Source of the DNA: Bolinopsis microptera
Lineage: Eukaryota > Ctenophora > Tentaculata > Lobata > Bolinopsidae
Assembly (NCBI RefSeq): GCF_026151205.1
Contig: NC_087082.1
Coordinates: 3,066,001-3,130,000, forward strand
DNA length: 64,000 nt
Direction: 5' to 3'
Made by a program: the position numbers and the translations under genes. How positions within the stretch are numbered: the first letter of the stretch is position 1; every line of letters starts with the position of its first letter. The notes beneath the pieces were generated by a model. That model was given only the letters and a program-made list of their open reading frames with translations, had not been told where the DNA came from and made no database searches. Positions 12,101 through 27,100 of the stretch are shown here, piece by piece.

Positions 12101-15100
12101 TAAGTTCAGCAGTTTGATCCAGCGGCTGTTGGGCTTCTAAAAACTATACCTCCAAATAAATTTCAGTTGTTATTTTTGACTAAATACCTCTTTTGTACAA
12201 GGACTCTACAATTATTCTAACCATCCTCTCTTGGTAGGTTTGAGTCCAGGAGTAGAAGCCAGGCTGTGGCACACACTGACCTCTTCTGACAAGGAGGAGG
12301 TAGAGAAGTGGACAGAGAGATTCACTGTGGGACAGTGTATCACTGCTACTGTCTTCAGTACCCGAGATAACAAGATAGATCTCTCCCTTGTTGGTTAGTA
12401 CTTATTACTGTGAGCTTACATAGTACTTAAGCTCTAAGCTTTAAGCTCACATTATAGTACTTGTTAGTTGGAGGTGGAGTTGATAAGTCGATAATATATG
12501 GAGGTTCAAACCTATACACACATTGTCTTCAATAGACATTTTGTTGAGTGAGGTATTTTGGTGATAGTTGGCAGAACTGGTGTTTACTGCTGAGACGTTA
12601 CCGTATGAATGAATGAGGCAACGTTATTTTTCTATAGTATCGATCCAATAATTCAGTGGCTGCTTTTTTGGCTAATGTTACTTATTCCCTAGGTGCCTTG
12701 GCTGCAGATGCCAAGTTCTGGTGCCTAGTAAAAGGAACCCTGCCTGGTATTGGTGTAAAACTGCAGCTTACAAACAGGGACTTTGGTATCGCTCCACTCA
12801 CCGAACTTAATGGTGAGTAAAAAGTCATTTCAATACAGGTGTTAGTTTGCATTTTCTTTCGATCTCAGTGGAACTACTTTACTGGAACTAGCATAGTTTA
12901 ACTTGGATTATTTTTATAATCATTAAAAACCAACATTATCAAGAGGGGAATTCCTAATATCGCTAATTCTAATTAAATCCAAAACCCCACAAGATAACTA
13001 CACTAAAGACCCACTGTCCAAGTACCACGAGAACGACTTGGTGCAGTGTGTAGTAGTGGTCCCTCCCACTAGCACGGACAGACGTATGACACTGTCTCTC
13101 AGGAAATCTAGGACCAGTCAGCGCTGGAAGAAAGCCAGTTCGTTAACTTCTTTATCACATTTCTCATATTTCACATATATCACCATATATAGAACTAACA
13201 TATATTACAATATTTTACATATTATTTTATACTTACGGGAATCGCGAGTTCTGCGGTATTCTGCTGAAGTGGTCTCATAACACTAAAAGTAAAGCGATTT
13301 ATTTTCAGCTGGAGGTCGGAAGGCAGCTAACAAGATTATCAGTAACCCGGCGGATCTTGAGGTTGACTCAGTGTACAGCGGCTATGTTAGATCCACTTCA
13401 GCTACTGCTGGCATTTATGTGTCCCTCGGATACAACGTTACAGGTATAATCAGTGTAAAAACGTAATAGTGATCTGTATGGTTTTCTATTCTTGATTGTA
13501 GGGAAGCTTTTTTCCTTTTCACCCTTTTGAAAAAAGGCAATAGTGAAAGGTTACGAATGGAGGTTTTTGCAGAAAAACGTGGATTTTGGAGAACGAGATA
13601 GGTGGGTTTAAATATGTCGTGTGTTCGTTCGTTACCATGCAACGAAAAAGTTGGGCGCGCGCGAGGATTGCTTGAGGAGATGTGATGTATAGATAGCCTG
13701 TGATCTATGAATGCGCGGCGCGACTGTGTATATGATGCATGTATAGTAATGTATAATATTACTATTAGGTAATACACCCAATTTGTACGTGGCACGCGTA
13801 GTGTATTGATGTGTACACGAGTATAGTTTACCTTTGCTGATAATTTCTTGAATTACAGATACAAGTTAAGTTCTACGGCAATTGAACTGAATTTCAAGTG
13901 TTTCCCGTATTTGATGCATAATTGATCAATATTATTATCATGAAGATTGAAGTGAGCTGATTGGAGCTTATAGTTATACTTAAATTTATAGTAAATGTGA
14001 AATGGAAATCTAGCGTCCGCCAAAACGAAACAACGGGCGCAATTCTTGTTGTAACTCGTCTTTACCTAAAGAGTGGTATACTCTTACCTGTAATCGTCAT
14101 TGTACCACATTTTCAGGACGGGTGCTTATGAAGAACATGTCTGATAATTTCCTCAAGAATTGGGAACCCATGTTCCCCCTTGGAAAACTCGTGAAAGTAT
14201 TCGTACTGCACACAGATCCTAAGGTTTGTTTTTAATATTTACTTAAATTGTTCAGAGGACTTCAAGAAAAGTATCGCTGCCGCTGTGATGAATACTGAAA
14301 TCAATCTTTTAATTCATTTTTTTCCCTTGTAGGTGGAATTAAGCATGAAATTGTCTGACCTGAAGAAAGGAAGCAAGAAGGAGGAGGAAGAAGAGGGAGG
14401 AGAGGAAGAAGTGCAAAGGTAGGGTTTTAGGAAATCTCATTTAATGTCTCTGTTAGTACTTCTCCTGAATTTAATGTAATTTTCCTCTCGATAATAATAA
14501 AAGAAATAATAAAAGATATTGATTTATTTGCGAGTGACTCATGAGTCATGAGTATCATACGAGCAGTCTCTGCATCTGACAGACTGATGGTTGAATTGAG
14601 CACTACTCGATCAAGTTCCCCAGTGTTAGATATTTCCTACGAAAAGCGCCCAAATATCGGAATACCTAATTGCAAGCAGGAAGAAAGTTATTCTACAATG
14701 TACAAAGTAATTATGTTACTAACTATGCCTCTCGGGGAACACTATCGAACACTCCAGGCAAATAAAGTCCCGCTTCTCCTTATGTTTTATTCGAGTGTGC
14801 TGAATCATGAAAAATTGATGGTAAGATATAAGAATAAAAAGTTGCTATGAATTGAATCTTTGAGTACACGAGACATTTATCGTGGCAAAATGGCGGCATA
14901 ACTCAGATTCAGAGGCACAGATGACAAAAGTAGATCGTTACTAGAGTATTACCTTTTGCAGATCGCACTTCGTCTGATACTTCCTACTACAAGTTTGACA
15001 AACAAAATTAGCTTTGTCGGATATAATTCTAAAAATGGTTATGATCGATAATAATCATCTTTCTAAAAGATCTGATCTAGTTGGTAGTTTAATATTGTGC

Positions 15101-18100
15101 CTTGCCGATTTAAAATAATATATAATATATATGTGTAGTCGAAAAATTTAACCTATAGTTTTTCCAATCTAATCTGTTTCCTCAAAACATGATGTAGAGT
15201 GTTCGTTTGTGCAGGCCTCTTGGTAGTGTCACTAGTGTATCAACACTTTGTTACCTGCCAACCTATCACGTTTATCTTGTACAGTACCTTTCTCCTCCTC
15301 TGCTCTTGTCTGAGTGCTTTGATAACAGCAGGGTGTTAATAAACGTTTGAACATTACAAGCAGTATTAATAACAGAATTGCTTATTGTAATTATACTTTG
15401 TTTCTTCTCGTCGGTATTGTCCCGTGGGTGTAGCTCTAAACGTTCCGGCCGTAAAGCTTTATCCATTGTTGACAGTAACTGGTATCTGTCTAGAAGTCTA
15501 TATTATCAAGGAATTGATTTTGATCCTGAAATATATAACTGGGTAACCCAGCAATATCTTAATCTACGAGTCGCACATCTGATAATTTAAACCAACATTG
15601 TAATTTAACTTTTTCTTCGCACTATCTAGTCTGTCGTCTCCGGTCTCATGGCCATAATTACCCAGATTAACAATCTCACAGGATTTAAAACATTTTTTCC
15701 AATGTACATACATGTTATAATGGTTCAGAAATTATCTACTTGCTTAGTCGGATAACGGATTCCGTTATCACTTAAAAAGAATTATTTTCAGACTAAAATA
15801 AGAAAGATAGTCAATTATGAATTAGGTATACGTACCTTTTTCAAATAATCTTCCAGGGATCGTAAATCTTTGAGAGAAGGATCTAGGATTGAAGTTATGT
15901 AGTGTATCAGGAGCGATGGAAGTCGTGTGTCCCATTTACACAATCTTGAAATGTCAATCATCAGAGTCCGATTCTCGTCTTCTTTTCTCCCTGACTCGAA
16001 CTTAAAGAAATTTCCCGCTAAATTCTTGTGCACATCGCCGTTTTGGCAGTTGCCAGTTGAAAACTTCCACGCTCGGCAGAATTATAGCTGAAGTAGGGTC
16101 TGGTTAGTCAAAACTTTAAAAATTAAAATTAATGGAATAGGATGAACGTTTGTGCAAACATACCTTCTCCTTCTCCAACTTTAACCTCTTAGTTTTTAAT
16201 CGTCCTGACCTCGCCACGGCCTCCCTTTTCATCACCGTTGGCGTTACTGCTGTTGTGCCCTTTCGGACCTTCTTCGTTGGTACTCCATGTACTCCAGTCT
16301 ATATTGGAATGTCCAATTAGTTCGTTTTCTCATAACAATATAGCATATGTAGGGGTTTTTTTATCACTTCTGAGAGGTTTTAGAGATCGATTCTCTAAAA
16401 TTTCTCAATTTTCCGATTTTTCCGATTCCGATTTTGGCCTCATCAACCCCCCCCCCCCCCCCATAAACTCACAGTCTCTGATAAACTCACAGTCTCTAAT
16501 AAACTCACAGTCTAATAAACTCACAGTCTCTAATAAACTCACAGTCTCTAATAAACTCACAGTCTCTAATAAACTCACAGTCTCTAATAAACTCAGAGAC
16601 TCTGATAAACTCACAGTCTCTAATAAACTCACAGTCTCTGATTAACTCACAGTCTCTAATAAACTCACAGTCTATAATAAACTCACAGTCTCTAATAAAC
16701 TCACAGTCTCTGATAAACTCACAGTCTCTGATAAACTCACAGTCTCTAATAAACTCACAGTCTCTGATAAACTCACAGTCTCTGATTAACTCACAGTCTC
16801 TGATAAACTCACAGTCTCTAATAAACTCACACTCTCTAATAAACTCACACTCTCTAATAAAATCACAGTCTCCAATAAACTCACAGTCTCTAATAAACTC
16901 ACAGTCTCTTATAAATTCACAGTCTCTGATAAACTCACAGTCTCTAATAAACTCACAGTCTCTAATAAACTCAGAGTCTCTGATAAACTCAGAGTCTCTA
17001 ATAAACTCACAGTCTCTAATAAACTCACAGTCTCTAATAAACTCACAGTCTCTAATAAACTCACAGTCTCTAATAAACTCACAGTCTCTAATAAACTCAC
17101 AGTCTCTAATAAACTCATAGTCTCTAATAAACTCACAGTCTCTGATAAACTCAGAGTCTCTGATAAACTTACAGTCTCTGATAAACTCACAGTCTCTAAT
17201 AAACTCACAGTCTCTAATAAACTCACAGTCTCTAATAAACTCACAGTCTCTAATAAACTCACAGTCTCTAATAAAATCACAGTCTCCAATAAACTCACAG
17301 TCTCTAATAAACTCACAGTCTCTTATAAATTCACAGTCTCTGATAAACTCACAGTCTCTAATAAACTCACAGTCTCTAATAAACTCACAGTCTCTGATAA
17401 ACTCAGAGTCTCTAATAAACTCACAGTCTCTAATAAACTCACAGTCTCTAGTAAACTCACAGTCTCTAATAAACTCACAGTCTCTAATAAACTCACAGTC
17501 TCTAATAAACTCACAGTCTCTAATAAACTCATAGTCTCTAATAAACTCACAGTCTCTGATAAACTCAGAGTCTCTGATAAACTTACAGTCTCTGATAAAC
17601 TCACAGTCTCTAATAAACTCACAGTCTCTAATAAACTCACAGTCTCTAATAAACTCACAGTCTCTAATAAACTCACAGTCTCTGATAAACTCAGAGACTC
17701 TGATAAACTCATATGTAGGGGTTTTTTATCACTTCTGAGAGGTTTTAGAGATCGATTCTCTAAAATTTCTCAATTTTCCGATTTTTCCGATTCCGATTTT
17801 GGCCTCATCAACCCCCCCCCCCCCCCCCCCCCATAAACTCACAGTCTCTGATAAACTCACAGTCTCTAATAAACTCACAGTCTAATAAACTCACAGTCTC
17901 TAATAAACTCACAGTCTCTAATAAAATCACAGTCTCCAATAAACTCACAGTCTCTGATAAACTCACAGTCTCTAATAAATTCACAGTCTCTGATAAACTC
18001 ACAGTCTCTGATAAACTCACAGTCTCTAATAAACTCACAGTCTCTAATAAATTCACAGTCTCTAATAAACTCACAGTCTCTGATAAACTCAGAGACTCTG

Positions 18101-21100
18101 ATAAACTCACAGTCTCTGATAAACTAACAGTCTCTGATAAAAAAATGTAACAACTGCGTTGTTATGAATCACTTGAATGTCCACCGAGAATCTTCAGTCC
18201 TCGATGGGATCCTACATTCTACTACAAAAAAGATAACAAAGCTTTGTCCTGAGCATCAACTCCCGGACTCCATTCCACCAACTCCTGAAGACACGCTAGA
18301 TAGAGACAACGCTGAACCCTTCACTAGCCCAACTACACAGCAAGGATCACAAACATCCCTGCTCCCATCACCTCCAGCCGATGTATTGCAGCCACAAACA
18401 TCCTTGCTCCCATAACCTCCAGCCGATGTATTGCAGCCTAGTCCTCCAGTTGCAGTTGATCACCCCCCCTTCTACAAGCAAAGTAGGACCCATTCGGAGC
18501 AACTGTTCGGACAACTGTCCGCGGACAGTGGTCGGGCTATCTCGATACTGCCCATTTGGCACCTCCAGCCGATGTATTGCAGCCTAGTCCTCCAGTTGGA
18601 TCACAAACATCCTTGCTCCCATCACCTCCAGCCGATGTATTGCAGCCAAGTCCTCCAGTTGCAGTTGATCACCCCCCCCCCCCCCCCCCCTTCTACAAGG
18701 GCTATCTCGATACTGCCCATTTTTCAAGTACAATCTTGAAATGTCAGTCTTCACAGTCAGTTTTCTCCCTGACTCGAACTTGAAGAAATTTCCCGCTAAA
18801 ATTCTTGTAGACATCACCGTTTTGGCCAGCTTACCAAATTACACTAGTGTGTCAGAGTATGTTCTCTTAGGTTATCTGCCGGTAAAAACCGTCTCCCACA
18901 GTACCACAGTCAGTTTCTGTTCTGATTAGAATAGTAAAGCTGGTCTCAATACGCTTCTTCCTCGCATTATATGAAGCGTTTGTAACAAATTCAAAAATTA
19001 ATTATTAAAATCAAATAAAATTCATAAGACTTTTACAATATATAACTAAAAATTGTTTATTGTTGGCTTCCGAAGGAGGTGTAAAGGAAGATCAACAGAA
19101 CTTTTATCGATCCATCAACCTTCCTAACTTTCCTTCCAAGACATCGCCGTTTTGGCAGTTGCCAGTTCTAGTTGGACACTTCCACGCTCAGCAGAATGAT
19201 AGCTGGTTAATCAACACTTTAAGAATTAAACATTATAGAATAGTGATATTCAATAATGATGTTCAATAATTTTAACTATTTGAATTATTATTATAAATCA
19301 TAAAATCGTTCAATGGGTACTGTGTCTATTGTATTAACAATATGTATTTCTACGTTCGCTGCCTGTTCTGCCATGTATTCAATCTCCACTCTAAGGTCCC
19401 GAATCGTTCTCTCCGCCCTTCGTAGTCTTTTCTTCAGGTCATCTAATTCGCGTAGGTCATCAGTGTAAGCGTTAGTAAGGGATGAAACTGCCTTTAAAAG
19501 GTCTCGCGAAGTAGCCATGAAGCAAGATGTAACTAAAAGAGGGATAGAAGGTTAGAAAAATAAAATAAAAGGAGGTGTTTAAAGGTAAACGGAAAATTAC
19601 AACTCCATTTCACACAAAAAAACCAACTCATCTATTTCACAAGCTACACCACACGATGTTTCCATTTTCTTCTTCCACTTTTCATTAATGATATTATTGT
19701 GGTGACAAGTGTAATAAGTAATAAATTTAATGCGGGTGTATATATCCATGATATTTGTGATACTGCGCTCCGTGCCAAGCTTGTGATTCTATTGTTCAAC
19801 AGATTGTGTGTTGACAAAACCCTCCAAATTAGTATTATCAACATCCCTAAGATGTGTCTATCAAGTTTTGGCAGTTGCCAGTTCTAGTTGGACACTTCCA
19901 CGCTCGGCAGAATGATAGCTGGTTAATCAACAATTTAAGAATTAAACATTATAGAATAGTGATATTCAATAATGATGTTCAATAATTTTAACTATTTAAC
20001 TTATTATTATAAATCATACAATCATTTAATGGGTACTGTCTATTGTATTAACAATATGTTAAAACATCGACAGTGATGGCTTTTCCCGTTTTAATTGATA
20101 GGTGGTCAAATATAAGAGACCCCACATCACAATTTTCGAAAGCATCAGAACTAGATTTTAAGGCTGCTGGTTCAAATCTATTTTTTCCTAGACTTCTGGT
20201 AAGAAAATAAACCCTAACTTTCATGTGGTCCCCCATGTGACGTTTCAACCGCCATGCAGTTGGAAAGTTCTTCGCACAGATGGGACAGTTTTTTACCTCT
20301 CTCTTTCCCTCCGTCCTGGCGGCACAGCCAACCATATGCCTCTTCTTGACATCAGTCCGGAGGAACTGCTTCCCACAAGTGGGACATGCTGGGACAACTG
20401 TGCCATTAGTCTTTCTCCCATGTCCAGAACTAGTTCTGTGGCGGGATAACCCGGCCTGTTGGGCGTATTCACACCCACAAACCTCACATTTGACGGCCAT
20501 CGCTAGTTGTACTAATATTCTATTTTCTCGATCGAATGCCGCCCCTGAATTTGGAGGAATTCTTTGTCAGCTTTTCTGACTACAGATTGAAAATTTTATT
20601 CTCAGTAACTTAAGTTGAAGTAACAATATGCAGCCTTGTGTTGTGTTCCCTGTAACAATATATCACTCCTTGTGGAATGTTGAGTTTATAAAATTGGATT
20701 CCTTTTAGTATGCTTTGTATAATACCGGCTGTAAAGGAATATATAGATTAATTAAGCTGTCGGATATACGACAAGATAAATCGTCGAAAAACAAACTCAG
20801 TTGAACTGTAAAAAATTGCAAAAGAAGCTAACTCTAATCTCGTCTTCAACTTTTTTCTTAAGGCTGTATAAAAATTGCTGATGTTTCTGTACTTTCTGGG
20901 GTGAAGGACTGACCCACGTGTCTAGGATGGGTCTTGTTTTTCAACTCCATTTCACAAAAGAAACCAACTCATCTACTTCACAAGCTACACCACACGATGT
21001 TTCCATTTTCTTCTTCCACTTTTCATTAATGATATTGTTGCGGTGACAAGTGTAATAAGTAATAAATTTAATGCGGATGTATATATCCGTGATATTTGTG

Positions 21101-24100
21101 ATACTGCGCTCCGTGCCAAGCTTGATCACATTCATGATCAGATTTCCTCTAGGCATGCCTAACCCCCTTTCCATTAACATGGCTAGTTTTGATGACGGAG
21201 CAACAGGGTTCTTCTTGTTGAAGACCTTTCTTATCATCAATAGTGAAGCACACTGTGCTTCTTTGCCCCCATTTCCATGCTTGAACACAAGAAAAAGTTC
21301 TTTGGCAGTTAGCTTCTTTGAGTTAATCTTGTGAACTGTGGCAACAAACTTGTCCCGGGTCAACTCGTGAGCCCTCTTCGTTTGGGATGAGTGTGGTGCA
21401 ACCATGTTGATTTGTATGAACTTACTGAAATGAATATTTGGATGACAATTTTGCGTTATGAAATAAAAATTCTGAGTAAGTACATTTACATTTGATGTAG
21501 TTGAATTAATATTGAATGAGATGTGTTGACAAAACCCTCCAAATTAGTATTATCAAAATCCTTTTAAGATGTGTCTATCAAGTGAGTGGTGATTCTTTAA
21601 ATGAAACCTGTCTAACAATATGTATCTACCAATCAATTTATTTATAGGGTGAGCAGTTGTGTGGTTTAACTTGCTAGCGTCTATCTTGGAAGTCGCACAT
21701 GTTTTGAAACTTAATTCCGCTTTCCTATATCCTGTTTTATACAAATCAGGGAAATCAGATAAGGAGTTTGTATTAAAATTAAATTAATAAAATCAATATA
21801 TTATTTAAGATCTAGAAGAAATCAGGATTATCAGTATTATTATTGAAATGTATCGTTTGTGTTCGCCACCTTGGCCATAAATCTAACCTGAAAACAATGT
21901 GGATAGTCTCCATAACAGCTAATGGGGAACAATCAGGACAGTTTTTATTTTCCTAAACAGATATTATTTTAGCAGGATACCAAATTTCAGCTTCATCAAT
22001 GCAGTGCACCGCGACAAAACTTTGTGAATGGAGGGTATTAAAGAAAGGATCATCAAAGGATAGCTTTGTTTGATTCCACATCTGAAAATATTACATTAAA
22101 AGTTCATCTCGATATTAAACAATCATTACTATTACGAAGCATAGCTTTGAATTATTTTTAAAGGGAAAAAACAAACTATTTTTAACAAAATGTCATACCG
22201 ATAACATTTCTTTTTCTTTTGTTGAAAGTTTTTCTTCCTGAAAATTTGATGTTGGAATATTTGTCTCCTTGATAGTAAATTGGACAAAAAGATGCAACAA
22301 TTATAAAGAAAATAATCAATATTGAAGTGCTATTAACAAAATAGACAGCTTACCATGAACTGTTAGGCTTATCAGGAGTTCCGTATGTAATGTTTATGAT
22401 TTGAGACATTCTTAGCTGTCAAAATATTTATTTATTTTGCTATTATTACATAATTTGACATAAGTTTATTTTCAACTGTATATCTCTCACAGTTTCAACT
22501 GTAATTTCTCAAAATCAAAACTCCTGTGGGGATGTTTTTTCATTTCATTATGTTTTGCAGTTGCCTTTTGTATGAATAGAAAATTGCAGGGTCAATAAAG
22601 TTGAAATTTGATGTTTCACTAATTGGCTTAACCATAGTCTTAAAATTTTCAATACGTTCTTTAAGTGGTATAGGATCCATTTTTCTTGTAATTTTGTTTA
22701 ATATTTTTTCTTTGTAACTTTGGTCAGGAACATAGTTGTTGCAAATAACAAGTTTTTGATACTTAAGTTATTATTGAAGATCTAGAAGAAATCAGGATTA
22801 TCAGTATTATTATTATTATCAAGATTATAACTACTATTCCTGTCATGTCTGAAAAGGCAAAAGTACAGGAGATTTTCATAGAGGTGGTAACGTATGACGT
22901 CACAGATTCAGGAAGGGACAAAAACTTGCGAATATAAACAATTCCATACGGACAACAACCACGAAGAACACCACTAGATCTACCAACAATACTAGAAAAG
23001 TTTTTTCTTAGATTTGTGTGTACTGTACTTACTTACTGTACTTACTGTAGTAAGAATCATTTCCCGAACTCAGATTAATACGACTTATCTGGTGACGTGT
23101 CCCTCCTTTCGTTTACAGCTTAAGATTTTGGCAGATTTTGGCAGATTTTCCTTATTTATGTTCCGGCTCTTGATGTTCCGGCTCTTGATGTTCCGGCCAT
23201 TAGTTTGAGTCGTTCTAACGGTATCTGGAATTCCTCAGGGCGATTTCATAATTTTCTTTAAAATTTCTTCTAATTATTATTTGACTTGATCTAACTGCTC
23301 GTACTATCAAGCGTGATTTTCATCTTTCTGTTTCGTCGTTTCGATCAACCAAAGGAGAAAAATATTTGGGTATTAAATTTCAGACACAGTGTCTCCCTTT
23401 CTCCATCTCCTTACTCGATGGCCTTATTGAAGTTATGGTCCAGTAGTCCTAGGTACATGACCTGCCTTCCGTATGTTTCGTACTTACCCACGTGTGCAGA
23501 CAGGATCTTGTTTACCAACTCCATTACATAGTCTAAAGATTTCCATTTCCCTGGTTCGACACCTAGTCCTGCAGCATTATTTATTTTGATATAAAAACGA
23601 AATTGTTTCGTAATTTTCTTTAAATTTACGAAATATTGTTAGAACTTTAGTGTGGTGACACTTTACAAATTTAATGAGTCAGTTAAAAACAGACATCGCT
23701 ATTAAAACCTGTAATAAATATCATAACAAATATATAACAAATATATCGGATATATCCGATACATATATAAAACGGTGCATTTATAGCATCTATAGATTCT
23801 AAGAGTGTCTCTACGGAACCTCACAGGAACTTTTTCCTTGATTCCCTCAACTACCTGATGTCAGGAATTAGTAAAACAAATTCTATAGCTTCAAATTGTC
23901 CGACTTCATATCATCCATCTCTGCAGTCAACTCTGCGATTTGTAATATAAGGACTTCAATCTCACGGTTTTTCTTCTTGAGAATGGATTTTATTTACAAT
24001 CCTTTGCGTTTTTGTAGCATCTCGTCTTTCTCGGTTCTCTCTTTTATCTTTTTCGACGCTCTCGCAAGTTTTTCTTTAAGCCTTTACACTTTACAAATTT

Positions 24101-27100
24101 ATTGAGTCAGTTAAAAACAGACATCGCTATCAAAACCTGTAATAAATATTATAACAAATATATAACAAATGTATATATACAAATGTTATATACATTTGTG
24201 GCTGTTAACGGAACCGTGGAGGCAGAACTTGGCTTCGTCGGTCCACCAGATGTTTCCGATAAAGTTTTCGTTTGTGACATCTTTCGGAAGGAACCAGTCA
24301 GCAAAGCGTACTCTAACTGGTGGATCCTGAGGCTGCAGAGTGTGGTGAACTGTCCAGCGATAAGGGTACAGTTTAAGTTCAAAGTCTATTTGACTTTGGT
24401 ATTTGACTTTGTACTTTCTTTTAGATTGTGGAGTGATGTCACGTTTATCCAATAACTCGTCACAGAGTCTCCTCTTTTTTTCATATAAATTGCTTTCTGA
24501 GCAGCCTTAAAATTTTGTGTCGCTTTCAATTTGTCGGTATCCAGACTGAAATAATGGCTTATGTAGAGAAATGATCGACACCTCAATTTAATTTAACCAT
24601 GATTCTTACAATCGTATGTTGTTTTTGGTTTTTATTTTTCAAGAAATGAATAGACGCATTTTGATAACTACACCAAGGTAGTAAAATTAATAGTGTTATA
24701 TCATAAAAGTAATAGTGTTATATCATAACATATAGAATATAGAAGATATGTCTCAAAGGACTAAATTATTTTGATATAGGGATATGTCACAAAGGACTCA
24801 CTCCCACCTGCTGTTGGCGGTCCACCACAGCAAGGTTGAAATATTATTTAAGTTAACTACGGTCAGCAAATCATTCTCCTCTTTGACTTTATTTAGTTCA
24901 TGAAGTGGTCCTTTAAACCTCAGCTTTATGGCCAATCTTATGGCCTCTTTGTGTATCTTGAATTCCCCCCCCCCCCCCCCCCCCCCCCCCCCCGAAAGAG
25001 TGGTCGGTACATAACGTCGTTCTTATTCTCAACCAGGAATTGCATTATCCCCTGTATGGTTTCTTGCATTAAATTCTCAATCTTCTCCATGACCGCTTCT
25101 ATGGTCTCAGTCCTTTCCAATAGTTTTTTGGGGTTCCAGATCCCCAGGAGATCTTTTCTGATTTCGTTCTGGTCCGCTATGGACACGAATGCGTGGACAG
25201 GGATGTATGGGGTTTTCCGCCACAGCATGGCGAGAGGGTGATATCCCGGTTTAAAGAAGTTCGAAGGCGGGGTTTCTGCCCAGGGGCAGCGAAACAAAGT
25301 CTGCGGGGCTATCTCCGTCTGCGGCAGCTAGAACTTTAGTGTGATGACACTTTACAAATTTAATGAGTCAGTTTAAAACAGACATCGCTATTAAAACCGT
25401 ACCTGTAATAAATAGTATAACAAATAACAACAAATTTCGATTGTCTAACTTCATATCGTATCATCCATCTCTGCGGTCAACTATGCGATTTGTATTTTAA
25501 TGACTTCAATCTCACGGTTTTTCTTGTTGAGAGTGGATTTCTTTTTTTAAATCCATTGCGTTTTTGTAGCATCTCGTCTCTCTCTTTTATCTTTTTTCGA
25601 TGTTCTCGCATTCTAAGTTTTGCTTTAAGCCTCTTTTATTTGTTTCGCTGCACTTCTTTCTTTATCCCTTACTCGTTCCGCTGCCAGGTACTCTTGCCTG
25701 GCAACATCTGCCTTTCTTTTTCCCGGAATTTAGCAACCTGGAGCCTACCTTACGAGACATGTTTAAAAGGTACGAAAGTCGGTGGTTTTCCGAGAGACGG
25801 TGGTCGAGAAAAGTTAAGAAATCGCCTCAGCTGTCAGACCATTTGATGTTTTAGGCCCTTGTCCTCCTCCCTCAGTCTGTAGTTTCTTATTAGCGCATTT
25901 CAGCTGGTCCGTCACCTGGCTGAAGATTTGCTGATTAAAATCAAAGCCAGACGACTTTGGATGTCTTTTGACATTGTACCAGAACGATCGAAGAGAAATT
26001 GGCTGGTAGGCCGCCCCTTTCTCAGTTCGGGCTCCGTTCGCAAAGGTCTTTATCGTCTCAACAAGCTCTTCTTCAGAATGTTCAGTAATAGGTCTCTTCC
26101 AAAAGGAAGGATCGTCGCGATGTTCTGGGCCCATGGCAACAAAACATTTTACTTATAAGTTCAAGCTTAATTGGCTCCCATTTATTTCTTCCTTTCCCGT
26201 AACCGTCACTGGCTATGGCCACTTTTAGCCATTCCTGACACTCTCCCTGCCAGTAGCTCCAGCTACCAACAATTGTGTTGGTTGGGTTCTAAGTCTCTCT
26301 CTGAAAAGGTCATTGTAGAGATCGCTATTATAGATGCTGGAATTTATGTCATCCACTTTATATAACTACTAGAATACTCGTGGTCACAGGGCATAGATTA
26401 CGATAGATTACGATTTGTGTAAAAATGTGATAGTAATGATAATAAACAAATTCAGATTTAGGAACCCGATAATATATCATCAGTTTTTTTACCCAAGGTC
26501 GATATGAAGGATTTCTGCTTTACTTCATAAATCTCACTGGCTTTGTCAAAAAAAACATCCCCACAATCCTTGTTAGCATTTTCAAGAATCACTGCATGGT
26601 TAGGCGTTAGCTTGTTAGTGTCACTCATATCTAAAATCGATGTAATTATATAGAAGTGCACACTTAAACTTATATGAACGTATAAGTGTCAACATTATAT
26701 TTCAGTAAATGTTACATTCATCGGTTTGAAGAGAAAATCTTTTCGTTGCATACCAAAGATGCCTATATAATCAGACAATTTCCTGATATGGTTATATCAT
26801 ATCATATCATAAATTGCTTTCGTCTATTATACATATACAGGTTATATCATAGGTTTAAATATCATAGGTTGTCTTTTAAAGATGTACCTGAACGATTGTT
26901 GTATTACTCTCCCCATGTCCGCCCCCTATTCTGTTCCATCCTTGAGAACATCTCCTTAAACCCCTCTTAAAAACAACCATTGATTGATATAAATAATGTA
27001 AATTTTCAAACTTTGATTCGATAATGCTTAACAAGTAGCAAATACCTCATTATATCAGGAACTATTTAGACGTCCGCAGTCTGTGTTTCAGTTTGAGTTC

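Larger units (their letters stand above)
23640..25640 (-). repeat. Repeated coiled-coil-coding segments (degenerate)
   Basis: Two modules alternate. One (aatttaatgagtcagttaaa ... acagacatcgct) recurs at about 23664, 24087 and 25349. The other (about 23898-24085 and 25445-25635) reads on the minus strand as a lysine/glutamate-rich coiled coil interrupted by stops, so it is a pseudogene fragment. Both repeat in direct orientation around the Tc1/mariner-like piece. Confidence 0.65.

Noticed and set aside
16405-18110. Long minus-strand ORFs with repeated SLLETV hexapeptide
   Set aside because: The ORFs follow from an 18-bp unit without a stop in that frame; starts and ends fall at arbitrary repeat variants and poly-C runs. 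Not a gene.
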